Part shown: in pieces, positions 1 through 7,077 of the stretch
How positions within the stretch are numbered: the first letter of the stretch is position 1
How the letters are laid out: every line of letters starts with the position of its first letter
Source of the DNA: CAZMRF01 sp964568735
GTDB taxonomy: Bacteria; Acidobacteriota; Polarisedimenticolia; JACPZX01
Reading direction: 5' to 3'
DNA: 64,000 nt
Assembly (NCBI GenBank): GCA_964568735.1
Contig: CAZMRF010000012.1
Location: forward strand, 1 to 64,000
Notes under the pieces: model-generated
Databases searched by the model: none
The model's input: only the letters and a program-made list of their open reading frames with translations
What the model was told of the DNA's origin: nothing
Program-made: the position numbers and the translations under genes

Positions 1-357
1 AACATGCGCCAGCGGAGGATCCCGGCCCTCGAGAGCCACCTCAAGCTCGTCCCGGACGACGCCCGCGGCCGCTCGCACCTCGCCCTCGACTACGTTGCGA
101 CGGGACGCCCCGACGATGCCGTCCGGGAGATGCAGTTCGCGGTGGCGCTCCGTCCCGATGACGCCAACCTCCTCTACAACGTCTCCTGCATCTACTGCAA
201 CATGAACAAGAAAGCCGAAGCTCTCGACGCGCTCGCAAAGGCCTGGGAGGCGGGCTTCCGGAACGTGGACTGGGCGCGCCGCGATCCCGACCTCGCCCTC
301 CTGCATGGAGACCCCGAGTTCAACCGCCTCTACCCCGAAAGGCCCCCCGGCACCTGA
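1..357 (+). CDS. TPR-repeat protein, 3' end only
   Basis: The reading frame is open from the first base of the window, so this is the C-terminal part of a longer protein; the ATG at base 4 is probably internal. The roughly 117 visible residues contain two TPR-like helical pairs (motifs such as ARGRSHLALDYVATGRPDDA and ALRPDDANLLYNVSCIYCNM) followed by the tail DPDLALLHGDPEFNRLYP. That tail is common at the end of bacterial Ser/Thr kinases and adenylate/guanylate cyclases that end in TPRs, and resembles the tail of the kinase at 38392-40827. The N-terminal catalytic domain, if any, lies outside the window, so the function is not determined. Confidence 0.75.
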   Translation, partial: NMRQRRIPALESHLKLVPDDARGRSHLALDYVATGRPDDAVREMQFAVALRPDDANLLYNVSCIYCNMNKKAEALDALAKAWEAGFRNVDWARRDPDLALLHGDPEFNRLYPERPPGT

Positions 358-386
358 GGCCGCAACTCCTCCGGTCGGTGCGCACC

Positions 387-415
387 TTGACGGCAGGTCG
401 CACGACATGTACTGT
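387..415 (+). promoter_or_regulatory. sigma70-type promoter of the YefM/YoeB pair
   Basis: TTGACG at 387-392 and TACTGT at 410-415 are separated by 17 bases. The -35 is near consensus and the -10 is weak. The -10 lies inside the operator at 407-427, as expected for an autorepressed toxin-antitoxin promoter. Confidence 0.5.
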
Positions 416-427
416 GTTCCTGTACAT
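407..427 (+). promoter_or_regulatory. YefM-type operator (TGTACA inverted repeat)
   Basis: ATGTACT (407-413) and TGTACAT (421-427) form a nearly perfect inverted repeat around a 7-base spacer, just upstream of the antitoxin start. The E. coli YefM-YoeB complex is known to recognise TGTACA core motifs, so this is the likely autoregulatory site. A near copy lies before the second TA pair at 3232-3251. Confidence 0.7.
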
Positions 428-443
428 ATCGAGGAGCCCCTCC

Positions 444-731
444 ATGCCGACCGAAACGACCTACACCAGCGCCCGGGCGAACCTGGCCGCCCTGTGCGAC
501 GCAGTCGCGGAATCGAAGGACATCGTCATCATACGGAGGCGGGGCGCCGAGCCCGTCGCCCTCGTGGCCGCGGACGAGCTGAGCAGCCTGATGGAGACGG
601 CGTACCTCCTGCGCTCCCCGAAGAATGCCGAGCGCCTTCTCAACGCATTGCTGCGGGCACGAAAGGGAGGGAAGCGCCCCCGGAGCGTCCAGAGCCTCCG
701 CCAGGAGCTCGGGCTTGCGAAGAAAGCCTGA
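444..731 (+). CDS. Type II antitoxin, Phd/YefM family
   Basis: This is a 95-residue antitoxin that would neutralise the YoeB-like toxin encoded immediately downstream and repress its own promoter. The N-terminal half has the Phd/YefM DNA-binding fold signature: YTSARANLAALCDAVAESKD, then IIRRRGAEPVALVAADEL. The C-terminal part, basic and probably flexible, would bind the toxin. I chose ATG 444 because GAGGAG at 431-436 is a good ribosome site and because this start gives the standard family length; a longer frame from 378 would include the operator. Its stop overlaps the proposed toxin start by 17 bases, indicating translational coupling. Confidence 0.9.
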   Translation: MPTETTYTSARANLAALCDAVAESKDIVIIRRRGAEPVALVAADELSSLMETAYLLRSPKNAERLLNALLRARKGGKRPRSVQSLRQELGLAKKA

Positions 732-1011
732 GCGGCAGATCAAGGAGCGGCGCGAGCGGCAGGCTGTCTTCCATCGGGAATTCGTCGAGGACTTGCACTT
801 CTGGGTCTCGACCGACCGCCGGGTGGCGCTTCGCGCCCTGGATCTGGTCGAGGCGATCGTCCGCGATCCCTTCAAGGGTATCGGAAAGCCGGAGCCTCTC
901 CGATTCGTGCTCTCCGGCGCGTGGTCGCGGCGGCTCACCCAGGAGCATCGGATCGTCTACCTCGTGAGCGCTGGGCAGGTCCACTTCCTTCAGGCGCGCT
1001 ACCACTACTGA
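715..1011 (+). CDS. yoeB: YoeB/Txe-family ribosome-dependent mRNA endonuclease toxin
   Basis: The last 84 residues align along the full length of E. coli YoeB, including DPFKGIGKPEPLR, LSGAWSRRLTQEHRIVY and the terminal RYHY. The catalytic Glu (in KPEP), Arg (in WSRR) and His (in RYHY) are all present, so the toxin should be active. Members of the family cleave mRNA in the ribosomal A site. No ATG lies at the expected position. TTG 715, overlapping the antitoxin stop, is the most reasonable start and adds about 14 basic residues; the exact start is uncertain. It forms an operon with the antitoxin at 444-731. Confidence 0.88.
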   Translation: MRRKPERQIKERRERQAVFHREFVEDLHFWVSTDRRVALRALDLVEAIVRDPFKGIGKPEPLRFVLSGAWSRRLTQEHRIVYLVSAGQVHFLQARYHY

Positions 1012-1100
1012 ACGAATCGCTGATTTGCTTCGCACTCCGTGTCGCCCGCGACACCCTGTAGCCCGTGCGTTGCCTGTACGCTGCGTCGCGGGGAGCGCCT

Positions 1101-1123
1101 GCGGGCCGAAGCAGTCGGCCCGC
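1101..1123. terminator. GC-rich hairpin between convergent genes
   Basis: GCGGGCCGA (1101-1109) and TCGGCCCGC (1115-1123) form a perfect 9-base stem with a 5-base loop. It lies between the convergent yoeB and the gene ending at 1141. Neither side has a T tract, so it is a possible bidirectional terminator-like structure but not a canonical intrinsic terminator. Confidence 0.4.
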
Positions 1124-1140
1124 AAGTGAGGCTCTTCGGG

Positions 1141-1431
1141 TCACTTCAGGCGAGCGGTCTGCACCCAGGTCCCGGTCTTGCCGAAATCGTCGGAGACGAT
1201 CACGCCTTCGGGTCCGGCAACGTAGACATACTTGCCGTCGGCGCTCACGGCGACAGAGACGCCACCCATGTCATCGGCGATGTCGAGCTTTTCGTTGAAG
1301 TCCTCCTGGATCTTCTGCGCCCGGAGCACTCCGGGGTAAGCGATGAAGGCGGCGGCTATGGCGATGGCCACGGCGGCAGCGATCAAGAAACGGCGTCCGA
1401 CACGGATCACGATCACGGGCTCCCTGCTCAT
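1141..1431 (-). CDS. Small membrane-anchored protein with a repeat-like C-terminus
   Basis: I do not recognise this 96-residue protein. One hydrophobic segment (about residues 12-32, FLIAAAVAIAIAAAFIAYPG) would anchor it or serve as an uncleaved signal. The outer part ends with VSVAVSADGKYVYVAGPEGV and ILVSDDFGKTG-like text, which resembles a single blade of a YVTN or BNR-type beta-propeller; one blade cannot close a propeller, so it may be a remnant or pack with a partner. AGGAG sits just before ATG 1431. It starts 12 bases after the zinc-ribbon protein gene at 1444-2256 on the same strand, so they are probably co-transcribed. Confidence 0.55.
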   Translation of the reverse strand: MSREPVIVIRVGRRFLIAAAVAIAIAAAFIAYPGVLRAQKIQEDFNEKLDIADDMGGVSVAVSADGKYVYVAGPEGVIVSDDFGKTGTWVQTARLK

Positions 1432-1443
1432 GGAGAACTCCTG

Positions 1444-2256
1444 TTACCTCGCCAGCGGGACGAGGCGGTCGATGGCGCCACTGGCCGAGCGCCGGACAGA
1501 TTCCACGGTGACGACCGGATCGGCGTATTCGGGCTCGCCACGCAGCGATCGTCGCCCTTCCCGGTACGTCGTTTCGATGCGCACCAGCCGGCTCTCCTCG
1601 CGCACCAGGACAATCTCTCCCATGGCGTGGCGCAGCCACGCGCCGGGCTTCTTCCCCCGGTCCGATTCATCGGCGTAGAACCAGGTGCCGAACCGAATGG
1701 CGTCCAGCCGTCCGTCAGCCGAGTAGACATAGTCGAGCTTCCGGTAGAGATAGTGGTCGGGATCTCCCGAGATCCGGCCGCGGATCTCGCGGGCGACGAG
1801 TCTCCCATCCTCGATGGAATCGCTGATCTTTGCCCTCAGGTCGGACTCCTGGGCGGTCCGGCCGTAGTTCACCCTGCCCTCGACCTCGGGGCCGCGCTTG
1901 CCCATCGTCATCGTGTAGCGATCACCCGAGAGATAGGTCACGGTTTCCTTGACCAGCCCGTTCTCCGACAGCTCCGCGGCGATCGATGGCGGGGATTCCC
2001 TGGGCGGGAAGGCGAGCACGTAGGGAGCATCGCCCCAGAACCGGCGCTCCGCGGCTGTCGACTCCATTCCGGAGAGCCGCCCGCAGCGGGGGCAGAAGTC
2101 ATCCGAATCGTGCGAGCCGCGGCAGTAGGGGCAGGTGATCGAACCCGTCGCGCCGGCCGCCCCGGCATCCGGATGCGATGCAGGAGGCCCTGCCTCCTGG
2201 GCCAGGCCGGCAGCGGCGGTGAGGAGCAGAACTGCCGTGGCGAGAGTCCCCTTCAT
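1444..2256 (-). CDS. Secreted protein with an N-terminal CxxC zinc-ribbon-like pair
   Basis: This is a 270-residue protein of unknown function. A signal peptide (MKGTLATAVLLLTAAAGLAQ) should direct it to the periplasm or beyond. Directly after it comes a pair of CxxC knuckles (CPYC around residue 42 and CPRC around residue 55), typical of a zinc ribbon and unusual in an exported protein. The rest looks like a beta-rich domain with many charged residues (RYTMTMGKRGPEVEGRVNYG). It is transcribed divergently from the barrel gene at 2448 and is followed by the small membrane protein at 1141-1431. I cannot assign a family. Confidence 0.6.
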   Translation of the reverse strand: MKGTLATAVLLLTAAAGLAQEAGPPASHPDAGAAGATGSITCPYCRGSHDSDDFCPRCGRLSGMESTAAERRFWGDAPYVLAFPPRESPPSIAAELSENGLVKETVTYLSGDRYTMTMGKRGPEVEGRVNYGRTAQESDLRAKISDSIEDGRLVAREIRGRISGDPDHYLYRKLDYVYSADGRLDAIRFGTWFYADESDRGKKPGAWLRHAMGEIVLVREESRLVRIETTYREGRRSLRGEPEYADPVVTVESVRRSASGAIDRLVPLAR

Positions 2257-2447
2257 GACAGAGCGCCCTCCCCCCTTCGGGAATTGTGGGCCGTGAGGCT
2301 ACTCCATTGATCATGGTGAGTCCAGCCAGAGGTGCTAGTTCGGCACATCACGTCGGGATATACTCCGCGCCCTTTGGTCCTGAGGGGAACATGTCGGGGC
2401 TGTCGGTACTCGAATGGCAAGCATCGTGTGGAGACGGAGGTGACAGC

Positions 2448-3092
2448 TTGAGCCGGAGGATTGCACTGGGGATCTTCGTGATGAGCCTGGCGGTCTGCAC
2501 TGACGTCAGCGCCCTGGAGATGGGTGTCGGGCTTCGCGCCGGAACTCAAGGGTTCGGCCTCGAGTACGGGATCCAGGTCACGCGATGGGTCGGCGTTCGG
2601 GGTGCCGGCTACCTGCTTGATTACTCGGCGGACTTCGACGACGACGGGAACTCCTATGAGGGAACGTTGACGCTCAGCAGCTACGGCGCCTTCGTGGACA
2701 TCTATCCCACCGGGAAGACCTTCCGGATCTCGGCCGGAGTCCTGGCGAACGGGAACAGGATCGAGGCCAACGGCAGGCCAACCGAGAATCAGGAGATCGG
2801 AGGCACCGACTACACGCCTGCGCAGATTGGCGAGCTATCGGGCGATGTCGAGTTCGACGACACGGCAGGCTACGTCGGGATCGGCGCCGGGAGATTCACG
2901 GGCGCCGACCGCCTGGGATTCCTTTTCGACGTCGGGACCCTCATCCAGGGAAGCGGCGACGTCTCCATCCGCACGAGCGCAGGCCAGGTCGCCCCGGCCG
3001 ACATCAAGCGGGAGGAGGCGGACCGCGAGGATGACATCGAGAACTACAAGTACTGGCCGGTGATCAGTTTCGGACTCGCAGTCCGGTTCTGA
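2448..3092 (+). CDS. Small outer-membrane beta-barrel protein
   Basis: A 214-residue exported protein. I start it at TTG 2448 because GGAGG at 2436-2440 is well spaced and because this gives a clean signal peptide (LSRRIALGIFVMSLAVCTDV then SALEMG). The mature part alternates hydrophobic and polar residues in strands (VGVRGAGYLLDYSADF, SYGAFVDIYPTGKTFRISAG) and ends in an aromatic residue (ISFGLAVRF), a typical beta-barrel signature recognised by BamA. An acidic loop (DFDDDGNSYEG) could bind a cation. The specific family and cargo are unknown. It is divergent from the gene at 1444-2256. Confidence 0.65.
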   Translation: MSRRIALGIFVMSLAVCTDVSALEMGVGLRAGTQGFGLEYGIQVTRWVGVRGAGYLLDYSADFDDDGNSYEGTLTLSSYGAFVDIYPTGKTFRISAGVLANGNRIEANGRPTENQEIGGTDYTPAQIGELSGDVEFDDTAGYVGIGAGRFTGADRLGFLFDVGTLIQGSGDVSIRTSAGQVAPADIKREEADREDDIENYKYWPVISFGLAVRF

Positions 3093-3106
3093 CAGGAAGG
3101 CGTCAC

Positions 3107-3191
3107 CGCGGCGGCGGAAAGCCCTGTGCGGGAAGACTCACCCATGACCCGGTCTGGACGATCAGCCTGGCGCTCGCGGCCGCGGGCGGCG
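3107..3191 (+). repeat. Decayed copy of the 5' region of the gene at 4081
   Basis: This stretch aligns by eye with 4039-4126 over about 85 bases: both contain CGCGGCG, AGCCCT, CTGGAC and the identical GCCTGGCGCTCGCGGC block. It covers the equivalent of the leader and signal-peptide codons of the downstream lipoprotein (VWT.SLALAAAG versus LWTVGLALAAAGC), but the ATG is out of frame and the lipobox Cys is Gly. It is therefore a non-coding remnant flanking the TA pair. Confidence 0.65.
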
Positions 3192-3204
3192 TGCCGTCGC
3201 CTGC

Positions 3205-3233
3205 TTGCCGGAAGGCCGCGAGCAGCCTAATAT
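3205..3233 (+). promoter_or_regulatory. sigma70-type promoter of the antitoxin/PIN-toxin pair
   Basis: TTGCCG (3205-3210) and TAATAT (3228-3233) have a 17-base spacer. The end of the -10 overlaps the TGTACA operator at 3232-3251, which supports autorepression by the antitoxin. Confidence 0.6.
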
Positions 3234-3251
3234 GTACACATTCATGTACAT
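3232..3251 (+). promoter_or_regulatory. TGTACA inverted-repeat operator of the second TA pair
   Basis: ATGTACA (3232-3238) and TGTACAT (3245-3251) form a perfect 7-base inverted repeat around 6 bases, with 12 bases between the centres of the two TGTACA cores. This matches the known YefM-YoeB operator design although the toxin here is a PIN nuclease. The site is shared in type with 407-427. Confidence 0.7.
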
Positions 3252-3266
3252 CCTGGGAGGTCTCCA

Positions 3267-3548
3267 GTGGCCAAGCGAAGTTCGATCGCGGAAGCGCGTG
3301 CCCACCTGCCGAGCCTGGTGAGAGAGGCGGAGTCCGGGCAGGCCGTGGAGCTGACTCGCCGGGGTGAGCCCGTAGCGGTCCTGATCGGACGGAAGCAGTA
3401 CATGCAGCTGGCTTCGGAGCACCGCCGGTTCTCCGAAGCCTACAAGAAGTTCGCGGATGAGTTCGACCTGGCCGCTCTCGGCATCGACCCTGACGAGGTT
3501 TTCTCGGCGGTCAGGGATGAGACCCGCGGCCGAGAGGTCAACCTGTGA
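3267..3548 (+). CDS. Type II antitoxin, Phd/YefM family (PIN-toxin partner)
   Basis: A 93-residue antitoxin. The N-terminus has the Phd/YefM pattern (SIAEARAHLPSLVREAESGQ, then VELTRRGEPVAVLIGRKQY), a DNA-binding fold, and the C-terminal acidic helix (KFADEFDLAALGIDPDEVF) is the likely toxin-binding element. GTG 3267 is preceded by GGGAGG at 3255-3260. Its stop overlaps the toxin start in GTGA (4 bases). Pairing of a Phd/YefM antitoxin with a VapC-like toxin is known (phd-vapC hybrids). Regulation is probably through the TGTACA repeat at 3232-3251. Confidence 0.9.
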   Translation: MAKRSSIAEARAHLPSLVREAESGQAVELTRRGEPVAVLIGRKQYMQLASEHRRFSEAYKKFADEFDLAALGIDPDEVFSAVRDETRGREVNL

Positions 3549-3961
3549 ATCTCAAGTATCTGCTCGACACGAACATGGTGTCCGAGCCGCTGCGTCCCGA
3601 GCCTGCGCCCGGAATCCTGCGCAGCCTCCACCGGCACGAAGGGGAGATGGCGATTCCGTCGGTTGTCTGGCACGAGTTGCGGTTCGGTTGTCTTCGCCTT
3701 CCGAAGTCTCGCCGGCGTACAGCGATCGAGCGGTACCTGGAGGACGTGATCCTCGCGAGCTTCCCCATCCTCGACTACGACCACGCCGCCGCGGAGTGGC
3801 ACGCGATCGAGCGAGCAAGGCTGGCCTCCGCCGGGAGAACGCCGCCGTTCATCGACGGGCAGATCGCAGCCATAGCACGGGTCCACGACCTCGCCCTCGT
3901 GACCTCGAACAAGGCCGACTTCCGCGGATTCAAGGGACTGCGCATGACGAATTGGGCGTGA
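3545..3961 (+). CDS. PIN-domain ribonuclease toxin, VapC/FitB-like
   Basis: A 138-residue PIN-domain toxin. The acidic active-site residues are visible: Asp in YLLDTNMVSEPLR near the N-terminus, Glu in VVWHELRFG, Asp in TPPFIDGQIAAIA, and a final Asn/Asp in LVTSNKADFRG. VapC enzymes cleave tRNA or rRNA; the target of this one cannot be read from sequence. The start GTG 3545 overlaps the antitoxin stop by four bases, so translation is coupled. The pair lies between two imperfect copies of the 5' end of the next gene (3107-3191 and 4039-4126). Confidence 0.9.
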   Translation: MNLKYLLDTNMVSEPLRPEPAPGILRSLHRHEGEMAIPSVVWHELRFGCLRLPKSRRRTAIERYLEDVILASFPILDYDHAAAEWHAIERARLASAGRTPPFIDGQIAAIARVHDLALVTSNKADFRGFKGLRMTNWA

Positions 3962-4038
3962 GGCCTCTGCCGCTCCGTATCCAGGGTGGGAGGCAAAGCG
4001 ATCGCCCCGCGGCAGGGTTGAGCGCTGCCTGTATACTC

Positions 4039-4126
4039 CGCGGCGCAGGAGAGCCCTCTCGGCGGGAGACCCCATTCTTGATGAGACTCTGGACCGTCGG
4101 CCTGGCGCTCGCGGCGGCGGGCTGCG
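4039..4126 (+). repeat. Leader and signal-peptide region duplicated at 3107-3191
   Basis: This is the intact member of an imperfect direct repeat pair. It includes the leader from just after the TATACT element (4032-4037) through the first 15 codons of the cyclase-family lipoprotein gene. The two copies bracket the antitoxin/PIN-toxin cassette. See 3107-3191 for shared blocks. Confidence 0.65.
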
Positions 4127-4863
4127 CTGCGAAGACTGCGGGGCCGGGCGGCCGGATCGTCGATCTGACGCACACGCTCGACGCCGAGACGATCTACTGG
4201 CCGACCGAGCCCGGCTTCAAGCTGGAGAAGGTGGCCGAGGGGATGACGGAGGGCGGGTACTTCTACGCGGCCAACCGGTTCTCCTCAGCCGAGCACGGCG
4301 GGACACACATCGATGCCCCCTACCACTTTCACTCCGCGGGGCGGACGATCGACACCATCCCGCTGGAGAAACTGATCGGGCCGGGAGTCCTCGTGGACGT
4401 CTCCCCCGCCTGCGCGAAGGACCACGACTACCTCGTCACGACGGCCGACTTCCTCGCATGGGAGGAGCAGCATGGCCGCATCCCGGATGGAACCATCGTT
4501 CTCATCCGGACGGGTTGGGAGGATTACTGGCCCGACCGCGAGCGTTACCTGGGCACGGGCCTCACGGGGGCGGAGGCCGTCGCGAACCTGCATTTCCCCG
4601 GGCTGCACCCCGCGGCTGCGAACTGGCTGACCGTACAGCGCGACATCAGGGCCGTCGGGATCGACACGGCCAGCATCGATTACGGCCCCTCGAAGGAGTT
4701 CGCAACCCACGTGGCGCTCTTCGAGCGCAACATCCCGGCCCTCGAGAACGTCGCGAACCTGCACGTCCTCCCACCCGCCGGCTTCACCGTCATCGCCCTT
4801 CCCATCAAGATCGCCGGCGGCTCAGGAGCCCCCGCCCGGATCGTCGCACTCATTCCAGGCTGA
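4081..4863 (+). CDS. Cyclase-family (kynurenine-formamidase-like) lipoprotein hydrolase
   Basis: A 260-residue protein of the PF04199 cyclase family. ATG 4081 gives a lipoprotein signal with lipobox LAAAGC (Cys18), so the enzyme is probably a periplasmic lipoprotein, unusual for a family that is mostly cytosolic. The family metal-binding motif is clear in EHGGTHIDAPYHF (His, Asp and His ligands). Other conserved segments are VDLTHTLDAETIYWP at the start, IVLIRTGWEDYW, and GIDTASIDYGPSKEF, containing a conserved Asp. Known members hydrolyse N-formylkynurenine, isatin or similar amides; the substrate here is unknown. It stands alone and converges on the minus-strand Pgs operon. Confidence 0.85.
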   Translation: MRLWTVGLALAAAGCAAKTAGPGGRIVDLTHTLDAETIYWPTEPGFKLEKVAEGMTEGGYFYAANRFSSAEHGGTHIDAPYHFHSAGRTIDTIPLEKLIGPGVLVDVSPACAKDHDYLVTTADFLAWEEQHGRIPDGTIVLIRTGWEDYWPDRERYLGTGLTGAEAVANLHFPGLHPAAANWLTVQRDIRAVGIDTASIDYGPSKEFATHVALFERNIPALENVANLHVLPPAGFTVIALPIKIAGGSGAPARIVALIPG

Positions 4864-5058
4864 CCTCAGACGGAGTGAGCTCGGCGCCGCCGCAGGGCCA
4901 GCGCCGGTCCCGTCGGGCAGCACCTGCACGCCTGCGATGAACGCCCGGAGAAACGCATTCCACTCTTCGAGGCTTCCGAACTCCAGGTGTCGCGGCAGGT
5001 CGTTAAGGGCGGCCCCGGACGATCGCAGTCTCGCACCGAGAGAGCTCTCGAACCTCAC
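4822..5058 (-). CDS. Candidate small protein at the end of the Pgs operon
   Basis: A 78-codon frame begins at GTG 5058, overlapping the stop of the preceding operon gene in GTGA, the same four-base coupling used elsewhere in this window. It reads LNDLPRHLEFGSLEEWNAFL near its centre, which looks like genuine helical protein, then becomes Ala/Pro-rich, and it overlaps the 3' end of the convergent gene at 4081-4863 by about 40 bases. I do not recognise it. It could instead be the read-through remnant of a longer lost gene. Confidence 0.4.
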   Translation of the reverse strand: MRFESSLGARLRSSGAALNDLPRHLEFGSLEEWNAFLRAFIAGVQVLPDGTGAGPAAAPSSLRLRSAWNECDDPGGGS

Positions 5059-5960
5059 TCGGTGTTCCCGACCGCGGGCTCCGGAATGCGCGCGTGGATC
5101 TCGACTGAGCCTGTCTCGGGCTTGATCAGCTCGACGGAGACATCGTGTGTCCCCTCCGCCACGGGCAGCTCCATGCGACGGAACTTGGAGGGGAGGAGAT
5201 CGGGCATTTCGGCCCACGTCGCGGTCAGGGCCTTCGTCGTCTTGAACTCGACCTCCCTTGGACGCTTCGACCCGTCGGTGATCCTCAAGCGGTAGCTCTG
5301 GGTCCCTCGCATCGTCTGGTCGTAGTCGAGGCGGCACAGCACCTCGAGGGTCGTCGGGCCCACAATGCGGAACCGCACCGGCTTGCCCGGCAGGGCGCTG
5401 TAGTAGGGGATGTTCTTCTCGCCTTCCTGAAGCGACAAGCTCCGCGCCGCATCGACCGGCGCCAGGCTGACGGTCCTGGCCCTGCCGCCGCCCGCCGAGG
5501 ACGTCAGCAAGCGCACCAGGATAGGCCTCTCGCCCTCCGTTGACAGCTTGAGCGTGTGCGGCCCCTTCCGGATGCTGACAATCATCTGCCGGCTCTGGCC
5601 GACGAGATCACTGCCCTGGGCCGGGCGCGCCTCCGTCGACAGCTCGGTCTCCATCCGTTGCGACTCCAGAACGCGCTTCCCTTCCGTGACCTGCACGCTG
5701 TAGGCGACCTTTTCGTTCGTGCCCGACGGTAGCTCCGCACGAGAGACAATGCGCAAGCGCGCGGGACCCTTGACCTTGATGGTGAGCGGGCTCTTCGGTG
5801 TGACGCGGAAGTAATTCCGAGACTTCCCTTCGACGACGACGCGGATGGGATCGCGCTCCGGGAGCCGCTCCAGGCCCTCCCAGGCTGATCCGGCGGCAGC
5901 GGCACCGATCGCCAGCAGCGCTCCGCCGGCGAAGAGAACGATCGTCCTATGGAGCTTCAT
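5055..5960 (-). CDS. Exported protein of the Pgs operon, unknown function
   Basis: A 301-residue protein with an N-terminal signal peptide (LHRTIVLFAGGALLAIGAAA). The mature part is beta-rich with a repeated pattern of sheet segments (PLTIKVKGPARLRIVSRAEL, KPVRFRIVGPTTLEVLCRLD) separated by basic or acidic turns, suggesting two Ig-like or carbohydrate/polymer-binding sandwich domains. Its start overlaps the end of pgsW by 14 bases, so it is the fifth gene of that operon. A role in handling or exporting the polymer in the periplasm is inference from position. Confidence 0.65.
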   Translation of the reverse strand: MKLHRTIVLFAGGALLAIGAAAAGSAWEGLERLPERDPIRVVVEGKSRNYFRVTPKSPLTIKVKGPARLRIVSRAELPSGTNEKVAYSVQVTEGKRVLESQRMETELSTEARPAQGSDLVGQSRQMIVSIRKGPHTLKLSTEGERPILVRLLTSSAGGGRARTVSLAPVDAARSLSLQEGEKNIPYYSALPGKPVRFRIVGPTTLEVLCRLDYDQTMRGTQSYRLRITDGSKRPREVEFKTTKALTATWAEMPDLLPSKFRRMELPVAEGTHDVSVELIKPETGSVEIHARIPEPAVGNTE

Positions 5961-7077
5961 GGTTGGGTGTCCTTTCCGGATGGGGGCGTCCCAGGATCTG
6001 CTGCCTCACGTCCATCCGTAGGACGAGGAGGTTCGCGGCAAGCAGGAGGAGGGCAGAGGTGCCCACGAGCCACAGGTTGTACCTCTGCTTGATGAACAGG
6101 AGGCCGGTCCCCGGTTGCACCGGCGCGGAGGCGTCGTCGGCGATTCCGAACTCGCGGGCGAGGCCTTCGACCTTGAGGAGGTGAAGCACCGGGATTCCGC
6201 GCTCCCCCAGGATGTTGACGACGCCTCGGTTCGGGTAGTTCTGGGCGGCGAGTCGCCGCGTCAGGCCCGCCGGGATCAGCCGGGCGTTCTGCGCACCACC
6301 CAGGCTCGCCAGCCCTCCGCCCACGTTGACGTAGAGCTTGATCGGTTTCTGCCGCGCCGCGGCGGCGGCATCGTAGAGCGAGACGCGCTGCCGGACGGCC
6401 TCCAGGAGATTCTCGGCCTCGAGCAGGCGCACGCCGTTCCGCCGGGCGGCGTCGACGATGAACTGCCGGCCCGACGGTGACAGTCCTCGGCCTACGTCGC
6501 CTCCGCCTCCGAATGAGGCCGCGAGCGAGCGGTACGGGAGGGTTCCGTTCTGCGCGACCACCGATTCCATGTCGAGCCAGGTCATCTCCGGGTCGGTTGC
6601 GCCGAACATCGAGGAGCCCACGGACGTGACGATCAATGGCTCTGCCCCGATCACCCGGCAGGCGGCGAGCACGGCCAGGTTCATCCCCGGGAGCGATCCC
6701 GTCATCCCGATCGCCACGAGGTCTCCCTCACGCACGCCGGCCTGGAGCATCATCTGGGTCGAGGCCGCCGCGAAGTTCGGGTGGGCCGCGAGCGATTTCG
6801 CGGTCTGAGAGCCCCTGTCCGTCGTTATGAGCGTGAACTGAGGGCCGATGACGCCGGTCGCTTCGGGGTCGTTACGGCGATCCACCGAGATGTTCCGGCG
6901 TTTCTTCGCGGCAAGAATCTCCGACTCAGCGCGCTCCATGAGCTGAACGGCCTCCAGCTTCTTGCGGTACGCGTCGGCGTGGATCGGCGTGAGGGACCGT
7001 TCGGAGACGGCGTAGAGGACGGTTCCGAAGCAGGCCAGGCCGACTAGGGAAGGGGTGGAGGCGCGCCGCAGGCTCAT
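5947..7077 (-). CDS. pgsW: PgsW-type poly-gamma-glutamate system protein
   Basis: A 376-residue protein matching my memory of the PgsW family (poly-gamma-glutamate system protein found next to PgsB and PgsC). It has an N-terminal membrane segment (SLVGLACFGTVLYAVSERSL), a large soluble domain with Gly-rich loops (VREGDLVAIGMTGSLPGMNL, IVTSVGSSMFGATDPEMTW, FGGGGDVGRG), and a C-terminal membrane segment (LWLVGTSALLLLAANLLVLR). The ATG overlaps the pgsC stop in ATGA. Its biochemical role is not established; both ends anchored suggests a membrane complex with PgsC. Confidence 0.82.
   Translation of the reverse strand: MSLRRASTPSLVGLACFGTVLYAVSERSLTPIHADAYRKKLEAVQLMERAESEILAAKKRRNISVDRRNDPEATGVIGPQFTLITTDRGSQTAKSLAAHPNFAAASTQMMLQAGVREGDLVAIGMTGSLPGMNLAVLAACRVIGAEPLIVTSVGSSMFGATDPEMTWLDMESVVAQNGTLPYRSLAASFGGGGDVGRGLSPSGRQFIVDAARRNGVRLLEAENLLEAVRQRVSLYDAAAAARQKPIKLYVNVGGGLASLGGAQNARLIPAGLTRRLAAQNYPNRGVVNILGERGIPVLHLLKVEGLAREFGIADDASAPVQPGTGLLFIKQRYNLWLVGTSALLLLAANLLVLRMDVRQQILGRPHPERTPNHEAP

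Noticed and set aside
2359..2364. TATACT as a promoter for the barrel gene at 2448
   Set aside because: The hexamer is good but no -35 lies at proper spacing and there is no extended TG, so I did not list it as a feature.
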